Assembly: GCF_904066215.1 (NCBI RefSeq)
Contig: NZ_LR880474.1
Location: 2,542,001-2,606,000, forward strand
Direction: 5' to 3'
Length of the DNA stretch: 64,000 nucleotides
Source: Microbacterium sp. Nx66
Lineage (GTDB): Bacteria > Actinomycetota > Actinomycetes > Actinomycetales > Microbacteriaceae
The stretch's first letter is position 1; the number at the start of each line of letters is the position of its first letter. Position numbers and translations under genes: made by a program. The notes under the pieces were generated by a model. That model searched no databases. It saw only the letters and a program-made list of their open reading frames with translations, and was not told where the DNA came from. Of this stretch, positions 1-7,600 are shown piece by piece.

Positions 1-165
1 CAGCCGTTCGACGCTCGCCCCGCTCTCGTCCTCGCGGACGCGGGTCAGCAGCGCGGAGGCGGTGGCGTGCGCGACGCGCGTCTCCTCGGCGGGGTCATGG
101 GCGCCGACGATGTTGTCGAAAGCGCTCGTCGGTCGACGCACGGGACGGTGGTGCTGCTCGGGCAT
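1..165 (-). CDS. Hypothetical protein, N-terminal part only
   Basis: The first 55 codons of a minus-strand gene that runs off the left edge. The ATG is at 165 and the frame stays open to base 1. The visible protein starts MPEQHHRPVRRPTSAF and is hydrophilic, with no signal peptide or recognisable domain. It is co-directional with rskA, 29 bp downstream of its stop, so it may belong to the same transcript. I do not recognise the family. The missing part would decide the call. Confidence 0.5.
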   Translation of the reverse strand, partial: MPEQHHRPVRRPTSAFDNIVGAHDPAEETRVAHATASALLTRVREDESGASVERL

Positions 166-194
166 CCCTCCAGGGTACGCCGGACCGGGGCCTC

Positions 195-968
195 TCAGGC
201 CGTCGGGATGACGATCACCGGGTCGGTCGTGGGCAGTCCGGACGGCGATCCGCCCTCCTGCTCGACCGTCACCGCGATGGCATCGCCGGCCTGCATCTCG
301 CCCTCGAGGAGCGCGGTGGCCTCCCCACCGTCGACATCGAACACGCCGGCGGCGATCGGGTCCTCCCCGCGCACGAACCACAGCTCGTACGTCTTCCCGT
401 CCGCGACCTCGGGCAGCCCATCCGTGACCAGCACGGCCTTGCCGACCGAGCCCGACCAGTGCGCGGTGGCCGTCGCACCGTCGTCGAGCTCCACCGTGGC
501 CTTCTGCGCATCGCCCGCGGATTCGATCTCCTGCAGCGCGACGACGCTCTCCGGCCGGTTCAGCTGATCGTTGAGGGCGACGGCACCGATACCGACACCC
601 ACCAGCAGCGCGAGACATGCGGCGAGCGCGAACGCGAGCCGGGTCCAGCGTCGGGGCGTGCGGGGCGCCGTCTCATCGGCGGGAATCGAACTCGCCGCCG
701 CCGGGACCTCCGGGTCGGCCTCGGGGTCCGTGGCGTCATCCTGCGGAGTCTGGGCGATCTGGGCGAGCAGGGCCGCGCGGATGCCGGCGGGCGGAGCGAC
801 CGGAGCCATGCCGTCAGCGAGGAGAGCAGCAGCCTCGGCGTCGGCGTCGTGCTGCGCCGCCCACTCCGGATGCTCGGCGAGGGCGCGTCGGTACCGACGC
901 TCGTCGTCCGCCGACAGCGCGTGGAGCGCGGCACCTGCCGCGAGCTCTGCGAAGTCCTTCTCGTTCAT
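195..968 (-). CDS. rskA: Anti-sigma-K factor RskA
   Basis: Membrane anti-sigma factor, 257 aa. The N-terminal cytoplasmic part (MNEKDFAELAAGAALHALS) is the zinc-less anti-sigma region typical of RskA. Residues ~110-135 form one transmembrane helix (LACLALLVGVGIGAVAL-like). The extracytoplasmic C-terminus is the RskA domain, with the YELWFVRG and DPVIVIP segments. In the family, RskA binds and silences SigK until it is proteolysed. It overlaps the sigK stop by 4 bp (ATGA), so the two are translationally coupled. Family assignment is from sequence features and gene order. Confidence 0.9.
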   Translation of the reverse strand: MNEKDFAELAAGAALHALSADDERRYRRALAEHPEWAAQHDADAEAAALLADGMAPVAPPAGIRAALLAQIAQTPQDDATDPEADPEVPAAASSIPADETAPRTPRRWTRLAFALAACLALLVGVGIGAVALNDQLNRPESVVALQEIESAGDAQKATVELDDGATATAHWSGSVGKAVLVTDGLPEVADGKTYELWFVRGEDPIAAGVFDVDGGEATALLEGEMQAGDAIAVTVEQEGGSPSGLPTTDPVIVIPTA

Positions 969-1567
969 GCCGTCACCCCCATCGCCGTGCGGAGCCGGGT
1001 CAGCCCGTCTCTCATCCGTGTCTTGATCGTGCCCAGCGGTGCTCCCACGAGCGCCGCGATCTCGTTCTGACTGTAACCGCCGTAGTAGGCGAGGACGAGC
1101 GCCTCCCGCTGCGCCTCGGGAAGCCCCGTCAGCGCTGCGACGACCCGCTCTCCCTCGATCCCCAGTTCGACCCGTTCCGCCACGCTGTCGTGCGCGACAC
1201 CGAGGTCTCGATAGCCCGCACGCACGTCCCGGTCCGCACTCGACTGCGAAGCCCGCACCCGATCCACGGCCCGGCGATGCGCGATCGTCATCACCCAGGT
1301 TCGTCCCTGTCCCTTGTTCGGAGCGAACCGGGAAGCGGATTGCCAGATCTCCAGGAACACCTCCTGCAGCACCTCCTCGCTCTGCGCGCGGTTCACGAGC
1401 ACGCGGAGGATGAGGCCGAACACACGGGAGGAGAGGGAGTCGTACAGCGCGGCGAAGGCAGCCTGATCACCGGAGGCGACGCGGACGAGGAGGTCGGCGA
1501 CAGCATCCTGCGGCGCCGCCCCGTCCTCGGGGACGTCCATCCCATCGATGACCATCTCCATAAGCAT
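965..1567 (-). CDS. sigK: ECF RNA polymerase sigma factor SigK
   Basis: Group IV sigma factor, ~200 aa. Region 2 is visible around VLQEVFLEIWQSASRF and TWVMTIAHRRAVDRVR. Region 4 is around LPEAQREALVLAYYGGYSQ followed by APLGTIKTRMRDG. The start at 1567 (MLMEMVIDG) is chosen because GGAGGAG lies 7-8 nt upstream. An ATG at 1561 is also possible. It follows dipZ by 31 bp and overlaps rskA by 4 bp, so dipZ-sigK-rskA looks like one operon. SigK in mycobacteria drives fasciclin-type MPT70/MPT83 and DipZ, and the same partners are neighbours here. Confidence 0.92.
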   Translation of the reverse strand: MLMEMVIDGMDVPEDGAAPQDAVADLLVRVASGDQAAFAALYDSLSSRVFGLILRVLVNRAQSEEVLQEVFLEIWQSASRFAPNKGQGRTWVMTIAHRRAVDRVRASQSSADRDVRAGYRDLGVAHDSVAERVELGIEGERVVAALTGLPEAQREALVLAYYGGYSQNEIAALVGAPLGTIKTRMRDGLTRLRTAMGVTA

Positions 1568-1598
1568 GCCGCATCTCCTCCCTCTTCCCGTGCAGACG

Positions 1599-3311
1599 TC
1601 ACCCGAATGTGAACGAATACACCTCGACGCCGTTGGGGACCTCGAGCGTGAACGTGCCCTTCTCGATGTCGCCCTCCTCGAGCAGGCCGTACGAACGCGG
1701 CGTTCCGTCGATCCGGATCGTCTGCTCGTTCCCGTCGGCGTCCGTGACCACCACCTCACCCGACCCCGCGACGACCATGCGCACCTCGGCCGCGCGATAC
1801 TGCAGCCGGATCCGCGCGTCGTCAGCCGTCGGCGCCACGTACTGGGTGTCCACTGTCCAGTCCCCGTCCAGCGCGAAGCTGTCGTCGGGCTGGTCATCGG
1901 GGAAGGTGAAGCTGCCGTCGCCGCGGCGGTACTCGTCGCCACCGCCGTAGTTGACGTCCTTCGAGGAGCCGAGGAAGGTCTCCCGGGTCGTGGCCCCCAC
2001 CTCGGGGGTCTCGTCCTTCACGTCCGTGGCGGCGGGAAGCTCGACGTCGGGGTCGGCGTCCTGCAGCAGCTCCCTGATCATCTTCTCGGTCGCGGCGTAG
2101 TTGCCCTCACCGAAGGAGATGTGGCGCACGGTGCCCTCCGCGTCGATGAGGTAGTGCGCGGGCCAGTACCGATTGCGGTAGTTGGTCCAGGTGGAGAGCG
2201 TGTTGTCGAGCGCGACGGGGTACTCGATGCCGAAGTCGCGTGCGCCGGCGGCGACGTTCCCCGGATCCTTCTCGAACGCGTACTCGGGCGAGTGGACGCC
2301 GATCACCTGCAGCCCCGCATCACGGTAGGTCTCATCCCAGGCCACGACGTGCGGGATGGAGCGCTGGCAGTTGATGCAGGAGTACGCCCAGAAGTCGATG
2401 AGGACGACCTGCCCGCGCAGATCCTTCAGATCGATGGCCTCTCCGTCCGGGGTGTTGAGCCACTGCTGGATCCCCTTGATGGACGGCGCCGTGCCGCAGG
2501 ACTCCAGCTCCGTCGCGCCGTTCGTGCACTGGTCGAGGTCCTTGTTCTCCTCGTTGACGAGGCCGCCGAGATCGAGGGCGTCCTGCACCTGCTCGGAGTC
2601 GGCGATCTGCTCCTGCAGCGGCGCGGTGTAGTCCGGGAGCAGCCGCTGCAGGGCCTGGGGGACGTTGAAGACGAGACCCACGGCGAGCGCGATCATCGCC
2701 ACCCCGGCGGCGATCCGGAACGCCCGTTCCTTCGTGCGGAAGGCCCGGATGCGCTCGATGACGCTGCGACCGGCGAGCGCGAAGACCAACAGGGGCACGG
2801 CGACGCCGATCGCGAAGGAGACGGTGAGCAGCACGGTCCCGACGCCGATCTGCCCGGTGGAGCCCGCGACGATGATGGCCGCGAGGACAGGGCCCGCGCA
2901 CGGGACGAAGACCGCCCCGAGGGCGAGACCGACGCCGAACCCGTTACCGCGGTTCTTCACCTCTCGCTGCCCGAAGCGCTGGAACGGCCGCTCCAGGATG
3001 TGCTGGAACCGCGGGACGATGAGTCCCACCCCGATGATGACAAGCACCGCGATGCCGACCCAGCGGATGATGTCCTGCGGCAGGTTCAGCAGGCCGAGGA
3101 GAAGCGACCCGGCGAGCGTCACGAGCGTGAAGCTGAGCACGAGCCCCGCGATGACGAAGTAGGGGCGGCTGCGTTTCGCCGGCACCGCCTCCCCCTCGTA
3201 CGACGCCGACTGGGCTCCGCCGGTGAGGAAGATCACCGGGAGCACGGGCAGGATGCACGGCGAGATGCCGGTGATGAGCCCGCCGAGCAGGCCGATGATG
3301 ATCAGGTCCAT
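1599..3311 (-). CDS. dipZ: DipZ-type thiol:disulfide interchange protein (CcdA-TlpA fusion)
   Basis: A 570-aa membrane protein that moves reducing equivalents across the membrane to a periplasmic thioredoxin domain. Residues 1-240 are the CcdA part, with the paired cysteines in SPCILPVLP and FVPCAGPVL and about six membrane helices. Residues ~270-430 are a TlpA-like thioredoxin fold with the DipZ-type active site SCINCQ. The C-terminal ~140 residues form a beta-rich domain. The start at 3311 (MDLIIIGLLGG) begins directly with the first CcdA helix. It is divergent from the fasciclin gene and upstream of sigK. DipZ is a known SigK-regulon member in Mycobacterium. Confidence 0.9.
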   Translation of the reverse strand: MDLIIIGLLGGLITGISPCILPVLPVIFLTGGAQSASYEGEAVPAKRSRPYFVIAGLVLSFTLVTLAGSLLLGLLNLPQDIIRWVGIAVLVIIGVGLIVPRFQHILERPFQRFGQREVKNRGNGFGVGLALGAVFVPCAGPVLAAIIVAGSTGQIGVGTVLLTVSFAIGVAVPLLVFALAGRSVIERIRAFRTKERAFRIAAGVAMIALAVGLVFNVPQALQRLLPDYTAPLQEQIADSEQVQDALDLGGLVNEENKDLDQCTNGATELESCGTAPSIKGIQQWLNTPDGEAIDLKDLRGQVVLIDFWAYSCINCQRSIPHVVAWDETYRDAGLQVIGVHSPEYAFEKDPGNVAAGARDFGIEYPVALDNTLSTWTNYRNRYWPAHYLIDAEGTVRHISFGEGNYAATEKMIRELLQDADPDVELPAATDVKDETPEVGATTRETFLGSSKDVNYGGGDEYRRGDGSFTFPDDQPDDSFALDGDWTVDTQYVAPTADDARIRLQYRAAEVRMVVAGSGEVVVTDADGNEQTIRIDGTPRSYGLLEEGDIEKGTFTLEVPNGVEVYSFTFG

Positions 3312-3375
3312 GAGGTCCTCGTCTCTGTCGGGTGCTGTTCGCGCCGACCCCCGGCAACGGATTGGATTGGATCCG

Positions 3376-3427
3376 ATTTCGGAGAATCTCGAAATTCCTC
3401 CCATCCGATCCGCGGAGGCTTCCGAAC
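3376..3427. promoter_or_regulatory. Divergent dipZ / fasciclin control region with SigK-like promoter
   Basis: The 167-bp gap between dipZ and the fasciclin gene. On the plus strand CCATCC (3401-3406) and CCGAAC (3422-3427) are 15 nt apart and end ~50 nt before the fasciclin ATG. They resemble the CCATCC / CCGAAT elements I recall for mycobacterial SigK promoters, though the spacer is slightly shorter. Just left is an imperfect dyad, ATTTCG (3376-3381) and CGAAAT (3390-3395) with AGA/TCT inside, a possible second control site for dipZ. Motif matching is by eye. Confidence 0.45.
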
Positions 3428-3478
3428 AGCCCTCGACGCCACGGAGAGGCCGTGGCCGGAGTTTCGAAGGAGCTCGAC

Positions 3479-4138
3479 ATGTTCAGCACCAAGAAGAAGG
3501 TCACCGCAGCAGTCACCCTGGGTCTGGCGAGCGCATTCCTGCTCTCGGCATGTTCCATGGGCAGCGGGACGAGCACGGAGGAGTCGTCGGAGCCGACGAC
3601 GCCGGAGTCGTCGGAGTCGACGCCGATGGAGATGGACCCCGCCGCGAACCTCGTCGGTCCCGGCTGCGCGGCGTACGCCGAAGAGGTCCCGGACGGCGCC
3701 GGTTCCATCCAGGGCATGTCCCAGGACCCGGTGGCGGTCGCCGCCTCGAACAACCCGATGCTGACGACGCTCGTCTCGGCCGTCAGCGGTGAGCTGAACC
3801 CCGACGTGAACCTCGTCGACACGCTCAACGGCGACGAGTTCACCGTGTTCGCACCGGTCGACGACGCCTTCGCGAAGATCGACGCCGCGACGATCGAGAC
3901 TCTGAAGACCGACAGCGACCTGCTGACCTCGATCCTCACGTACCACGTGGTCCCCGGCCAGATCGAGCCGTCCGACATCGAGGGCATGCACACCACCGTC
4001 CAGGGCGCCGACCTCGAGGTGACCGGCAGCGGTGACGAGTGGATGGTCAACGACGCCAACGTCATCTGCGGCGGCGTGCAGACCGCGAACGCGACCGTGT
4101 ACCTCATCGACTCGGTCCTGATGCCCCCGGCTGAGTAA
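3479..4138 (+). CDS. Secreted fasciclin-domain (FAS1) lipoprotein
   Basis: A 219-aa exported protein. Residues 1-24 are a signal peptide ending in the lipobox LLSAC. A Ser/Thr/Glu-rich linker follows, then one FAS1 domain (~residues 80-218) with the H1/H2 motifs [11 protein letters not shown] and [10 protein letters not shown]. It is the counterpart of mycobacterial MPT70/MPT83. FAS1 domains act in extracellular adhesion or matrix interaction, but the ligand is unknown. The start at 3479 has GAAGGAG upstream. It is divergent from dipZ-sigK-rskA, consistent with control by SigK. Confidence 0.92.
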   Translation: MFSTKKKVTAAVTLGLASAFLLSACSMGSGTSTEESSEPTTPESSESTPMEMDPAANLVGPGCAAYAEEVPDGAGSIQGMSQDPVAVAASNNPMLTTLVSAVSGELNPDVNLVDTLNGDEFTVFAPVDDAFAKIDAATIETLKTDSDLLTSILTYHVVPGQIEPSDIEGMHTTVQGADLEVTGSGDEWMVNDANVICGGVQTANATVYLIDSVLMPPAE

Positions 4139-4211
4139 GCCAGGGACGGTGCCGGTGACCCGACCGGCACACGGCCTCCCCGGTTGTCAGGAGGGACACG
4201 GGGCAGGTGAA

Positions 4212-4244
4212 GGGGCCGTCGGCGGCTGTGGCGCCGACGGCCCC
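4212..4244 (+). terminator. Strong hairpin downstream of fasciclin gene
   Basis: A 13-bp perfect stem: GGGGCCGTCGGCG (4212-4224) pairs with CGCCGACGGCCCC (4232-4244) around a 7-nt loop. It has no T-tract but lies 74 nt after the fasciclin stop and 30 nt before the tRNA, as expected for an actinobacterial terminator. Confidence 0.6.
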
Positions 4245-4273
4245 TCGTCGTGCGCCCTCTAGACTGGGAGCAC

Positions 4274-4346
4274 GGGCCTCTAGCTCAGTTGGCAGAGCAT
4301 CGGACTTTTAATCCGCGGGTCGTGGGTTCGAGCCCCACGGGGCCCA
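4274..4346 (+). tRNA. tRNA-Lys (anticodon TTT)
   Basis: A 73-nt cloverleaf. The acceptor GGGCCTC pairs with GGGGCCC (one T-G wobble). The D-arm holds AGCTCAGTTGGCAGAGC. The anticodon loop CTTTTAA gives TTT, and the T-arm is GTGGG-TTCGAGC-CCCAC. The discriminator is A, and CCA is not encoded. Confidence 0.95.
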
Positions 4347-4354
4347 CCGCATCC

Positions 4355-4819
4355 TCAGTCGTCGCCGCCGGCGTTCCCGGCGAGCAGGTCGTCGCGGATC
4401 CCGGCGACGCCGTCCGGCAACGTCTCGCCGTGCATCACGAAGTCGGGAGCGTCAGGGCTCCCCCCGATGCCGCAGACGGCGACGTTGTCCTGACCGTCGA
4501 TCGTCTCCGGGACGGCCACGAACCACACCGCCGACTGTTCCAGCCACTCGGTGGTCGCCATGTCGGCGAAGAACGTGGCGTTCGGCGAGATCGTGCGGAT
4601 CTTGTCGGTGCAGAGGGAGACGAGCTGCCCCTTCGTGAAGGCACCGGCGGCCGGCGGCGACGACGTCTCCGCGGGCGTCGCGGTCGGTGTGGGGGCGGGC
4701 GAGGACGACGGCGTCGCCGTGTCGCTGGAGGTCGCGGTCGGCGTCGGTTCCGGGGCCGGCGTGCAGCCGGCGAGGACGACCAGCACCGGCAGGAGGAGGA
4801 GAGCGGGACGGAGGCGCAT
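4355..4819 (-). CDS. Small secreted lipoprotein of unknown function
   Basis: 154 aa. A signal peptide with lipobox VLAGC (residues ~14-18) is followed by a Pro/Thr/Ser-rich linker to about residue 60 and a folded part with two cysteines (LVSLC, NVAVCGIGG). I do not recognise the C-terminal domain. It stands alone, on the strand opposite the tRNA and ending 9 bp from it. The signal peptide argues strongly that the gene is real. Function is unknown. Confidence 0.75.
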   Translation of the reverse strand: MRLRPALLLLPVLVVLAGCTPAPEPTPTATSSDTATPSSSPAPTPTATPAETSSPPAAGAFTKGQLVSLCTDKIRTISPNATFFADMATTEWLEQSAVWFVAVPETIDGQDNVAVCGIGGSPDAPDFVMHGETLPDGVAGIRDDLLAGNAGGDD

Positions 4820-4976
4820 GTCTGGATCGTATCGAGTCGCCGATGCCCTTCCCTCCAGCGCGGCCGCTCTGTATCACCGTCGTCTCCGGCTGGCCACCCC
4901 CTGGCGACGCCCGGAGCCCTGCGAGAGGGTCGAGGAGTGCCCGGAACAGGGCGACTTCCCACCGAAAGGACGGACC

Positions 4977-5522
4977 ATGACTCTCACCGGAAACCGCGTG
5001 GCATTCCTGGCGACGGACGGCTTCGAGGACAGCGAGCTCACGAGCCCCTGGGAGGCGGTGACGACGGAGGGCGCGAGCGCCACTCTCATCGCGCCGGACG
5101 GTGCCGCGATCACCGGCAAGAACGGACATGAGCAGGCTGTCGACCTGAAGGCCGCCGACGCCTCCGCCGACCAGTTCGACGCGCTCGTGCTGCCGGGCGG
5201 CGTGGTGAACGCCGACCACCTCCGCATGGATCAGGCCTCCATCGACCTGGCCCGTGCGTTCTTCGAGCAGCACAAGCCCGTCGGCGTGATCTGCCACGGC
5301 GCCTGGATCCTCATCGAGGCCGGTGTCGTCGACGGTCGGACGATCACGAGCTACCCCAGCCTGAAGACCGACCTCCGCAACGCCGGCGCGAGCTGGGTGG
5401 ACGAGGAGGTCGTGGTCGACGAGGGTCTCGTGTCGAGCCGCACCCCCGACGACCTCCCGGCGTTCAACGCCAAGCTCGTCGAGGAGATCGGCGAGGGCAA
5501 GCACGCGGGGCAGACCGCCTGA
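4977..5522 (+). CDS. DJ-1/PfpI family protein (type 1 glutamine amidotransferase-like)
   Basis: 181 aa, full length for the PfpI/YhbO subgroup. The fold is visible from VAFLATDGFEDSEL (with the conserved Glu) to the nucleophile elbow GVICHGAW, where Cys followed by His is the catalytic pair. Members act as deglycases, proteases or stress-protective proteins; the exact substrate cannot be read from sequence. The start at 4977 has AAAGGA upstream. It is monocistronic. Confidence 0.88.
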   Translation: MTLTGNRVAFLATDGFEDSELTSPWEAVTTEGASATLIAPDGAAITGKNGHEQAVDLKAADASADQFDALVLPGGVVNADHLRMDQASIDLARAFFEQHKPVGVICHGAWILIEAGVVDGRTITSYPSLKTDLRNAGASWVDEEVVVDEGLVSSRTPDDLPAFNAKLVEEIGEGKHAGQTA

Positions 5523-5525
5523 CGC

Positions 5526-6044
5526 TCAGCTGACGCGCGCCCGATGGCGCCGCACGGCCGCCCGGTTCGCGCACCTCACGGAGCAGAACCGCTGGCGGCC
5601 GTTGCGCGTCACATCCGCGACGACGTTCGTGCACGGCGGAGCGTTGCAGCGTCCGAGACGGTTCATCCCCCTCGTCACGAGGTGCAGCGCGGTGCCGAGG
5701 TTGATGATCGCGCGCAGCACGAAGGGCAGCGAGCGCACGTCGTCGCGATAGTGCAGATGCCACCCCTCGTCATCGTGGTTGGTGAGCCGCGGATAGGCCC
5801 CAGCGGCGGCGAGCTGATCGTTGAGCAGAGCGGCCCGCGCATCGGCGTCCGGTTCGTCGACGATGGCCAGCCAGTCGTCGATCACGGCGCGCACCTCCGC
5901 GTGGTCGTCCGGGGCCGGCGGAAACGTCTGCGTCATCCCCAGCGCGAGCGTGCGCTCCTCGATGCCCGCGCGGTCCTCCGGCCAGTCGTTCGCGAGGGAG
6001 GCGGCGAGGAGCACCGCATACTCGCCGTAAGGGTTGAGATGCAT
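5526..6044 (-). CDS. CGNR zinc-finger / ABATE-domain protein
   Basis: 172 aa. The N-terminal ~125 residues are the ABATE (stress-induced DUF1470) region. The C-terminus has a CGNR-type zinc finger with cysteines in GRCNAPPC and RFCSVRCANRAAVRRHR, where CANR replaces the name motif. Such proteins are putative DNA-binding stress regulators. It is convergent with the PfpI gene and stops 4 bp after that gene ends. Confidence 0.85.
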   Translation of the reverse strand: MHLNPYGEYAVLLAASLANDWPEDRAGIEERTLALGMTQTFPPAPDDHAEVRAVIDDWLAIVDEPDADARAALLNDQLAAAGAYPRLTNHDDEGWHLHYRDDVRSLPFVLRAIINLGTALHLVTRGMNRLGRCNAPPCTNVVADVTRNGRQRFCSVRCANRAAVRRHRARVS

Positions 6045-6069
6045 AAGACCATTACATCACGCTGGTCCC

Positions 6070-6288
6070 ATGACCTCCTCCGACACCCTTCCGATCCCCC
6101 GGCTCGCCTCCCCCGCCGACGCCCATGAGCACGCCTGGCTCGTGGAGTCGCGCCATCCCACCAGCGAGGGCGTCGTCGTCTACGTCCGTTGCGTCGGCTG
6201 CGATTCCCGCCGGGTCGACCTGGCCGCGCACGCTCAGGTGCCACCGGCCGCGCTGAGCCGCGCGGTGGTCATGCCGTCAGGGCGATGA
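6070..6288 (+). CDS. Hypothetical small protein
   Basis: 72 aa, starting MTSSDTLPIPRL. A single CVGC pair (YVRCVGCDSRRVDL) hints at half a zinc ribbon. It is divergent from the CGNR gene (25-bp gap), and its 3' end overlaps the convergent DUF1697 gene by 20 bp. No family recognised. Confidence 0.55.
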   Translation: MTSSDTLPIPRLASPADAHEHAWLVESRHPTSEGVVVYVRCVGCDSRRVDLAAHAQVPPAALSRAVVMPSGR

Positions 6289-6802
6289 GCTTCCGCACGG
6301 TGCGCAGGTTACGGGCCGTCCCGGCAGTCCCGAGCGCACGGTCGAGCACCGCCTTCGTGAGTCTGGTCGTGTGCACTCCCCCGGCGGCGTAGTCGATCCA
6401 CAGATCGTGCCCGACCAGGGCGAGACGCTCGCCCGGCACGAGACGTCCCTGCAGGGCATCGAGGGCGCCGGCCGCCGGAGCACCCTCGAGGAACATCGCG
6501 TGCACCAGCTTCAGCTCCCCCTCCGGGAAGGGCTGGGCCGCCTCGGAGTCGGCGAGCTCGGCGTGCGTGCGGTGGATGACCGGGGTGTCGACACCGAACT
6601 CGGCTGCGATCAGCGCGCGCACCGTCGCGCAGGACGCCGCCGGGTCTCGCGGGGTCGCGCAGACGATGTTGCCGCTGGCGATGTAGGTGGAGACGTCCTG
6701 CAGGTCGGTCTCGGTGTCGAGGACTTCCCGCAGCCGGGCCATGGGTACGCTGCTGCGTCCGCTGACGTTGACCGCGCGGAGGAGGAGGACGCTGCGACTC
6801 AC
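6269..6802 (-). CDS. DUF1697 family protein
   Basis: 177 aa. The family hallmarks are the opening LLLRAVNVSGR, the STYIASGNIV block and the C-terminal RNLRTVRKLIAL. DUF1697 proteins are widespread, cytoplasmic and uncharacterised. It overlaps the isochorismatase gene upstream by 4 bp (GTGA), so the two are co-transcribed. Confidence 0.85.
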   Translation of the reverse strand: MSRSVLLLRAVNVSGRSSVPMARLREVLDTETDLQDVSTYIASGNIVCATPRDPAASCATVRALIAAEFGVDTPVIHRTHAELADSEAAQPFPEGELKLVHAMFLEGAPAAGALDALQGRLVPGERLALVGHDLWIDYAAGGVHTTRLTKAVLDRALGTAGTARNLRTVRKLIALTA

Positions 6803-7380
6803 GCCTCCGCGCTCTCGAGGAGTTCGGCACCGGCATGCGCGAGTTCGGCGAGGGCCGCGGCGCTCGATTCGGGGGCGACTCCGGCGATCAGGTCCGTGAG
6901 GATGCGGACGTGGACGCCGTGGGCGATCGCGTCGAGTCCCGAGGCGCGGACGCAGTGGTCTGTGGCGATGCCGACGACGTCCGCCGTGACGACCCCCGCG
7001 GCGCTGAGGACCGCGGCGACCGTCGCGCCGTCGTCGGACACCCCCTCGAACATCGAGTACGCCGGGCGCCCCTGACCCTTGCGCACGTGGTGGGTGACGC
7101 CGTCCGTCACCAGCAGCGGATCGTAGTCCGCCCCCGCGGTGCCGGCGACGCAGTGCACGGGCCAGGAGTCGGTGTAGTCGGGGGTGGAGGAGAAGTGCCC
7201 GCCGTTGTCGCCGTCCGCGTCGTGCCAGTCCCGGGAGGCCACGATGACCTCATAGTCGGCGGCGTGCGACGCGAGGTGGGCGGATATCGCGGCGGCCACC
7301 GCGTCACCACCCTGGACGGCCAGGGCGCCGCCCTCGGTGAAGTCGTTCTGCACGTCGACGATGAGAAGCGCTCTGCTCAT
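6799..7380 (-). CDS. pncA: Isochorismatase-family nicotinamidase
   Basis: 193 aa. It likely deamidates nicotinamide to nicotinate in NAD salvage. The catalytic Asp is in LLIVDVQNDF, the metal-site region is around SRDWHD, the Lys is in VRKGQG, and the nucleophilic Cys is in GIATDHCVRAS. Full-length for PncA. It is the first gene of a two-gene unit with the DUF1697 gene. Confidence 0.88.
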   Translation of the reverse strand: MSRALLIVDVQNDFTEGGALAVQGGDAVAAAISAHLASHAADYEVIVASRDWHDADGDNGGHFSSTPDYTDSWPVHCVAGTAGADYDPLLVTDGVTHHVRKGQGRPAYSMFEGVSDDGATVAAVLSAAGVVTADVVGIATDHCVRASGLDAIAHGVHVRILTDLIAGVAPESSAAALAELAHAGAELLESAEA

Positions 7381-7420
7381 GCTCCGAGCGTACGCCCCAC
7401 GGCCGGGCCCGGAGACGAGG

Positions 7421-7453
7421 AAACCCCCGGGACCACGAGGGTTCCGGGGGTTT
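7421..7453 (-). terminator. Hairpin after tRNA-Thr
   Basis: AAACCCCCGG (7421-7430) pairs with CCGGGGGTTT (7444-7453), a 10-bp stem with a 13-nt loop. It starts 6 nt beyond the 3' end of the minus-strand tRNA-Thr, so it is best read as that gene's terminator. It may also serve the plus strand. Confidence 0.65.
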
Positions 7454-7458
7454 TCCTG

Positions 7459-7531
7459 AGCCGCTTGTCAGAATCGAACTGACGACCTTTTCATTACGAG
7501 TGAAATGCTCTGCCGACTGAGCTAAAGCGGC
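7459..7531 (-). tRNA. tRNA-Thr (anticodon CGT)
   Basis: 73 nt on the minus strand. The acceptor GCCGCTT pairs with AAGCGGC. The D-arm holds AGCTCAGTCGGCAGAGC. The anticodon stem TTTCA/TGAAA carries loop CTCGTAA, giving CGT. The T-loop is TTCGATT. The discriminator is T and CCA is not encoded. Confidence 0.95.
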
Positions 7532-7600
7532 GTGCGACGCGTGAGCGGCGCGATCACCGATATTACCCTGTCTCGCGCTCGCTCGCGAATCGAGGCGCGC

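Noticed and set aside
1548..3764. Long plus-strand open frame of 738 codons opposite dipZ
   Set aside because: It is the GC-rich shadow of dipZ; Arg/Asp/Gly-rich without domain features, while the minus strand encodes a clear DipZ.
4274..7531. tRNA-Lys or tRNA-Thr as an island attachment site
   Set aside because: Both lie in the conserved chromosomal part, and no duplicated tRNA 3' end was seen in the accessory region.
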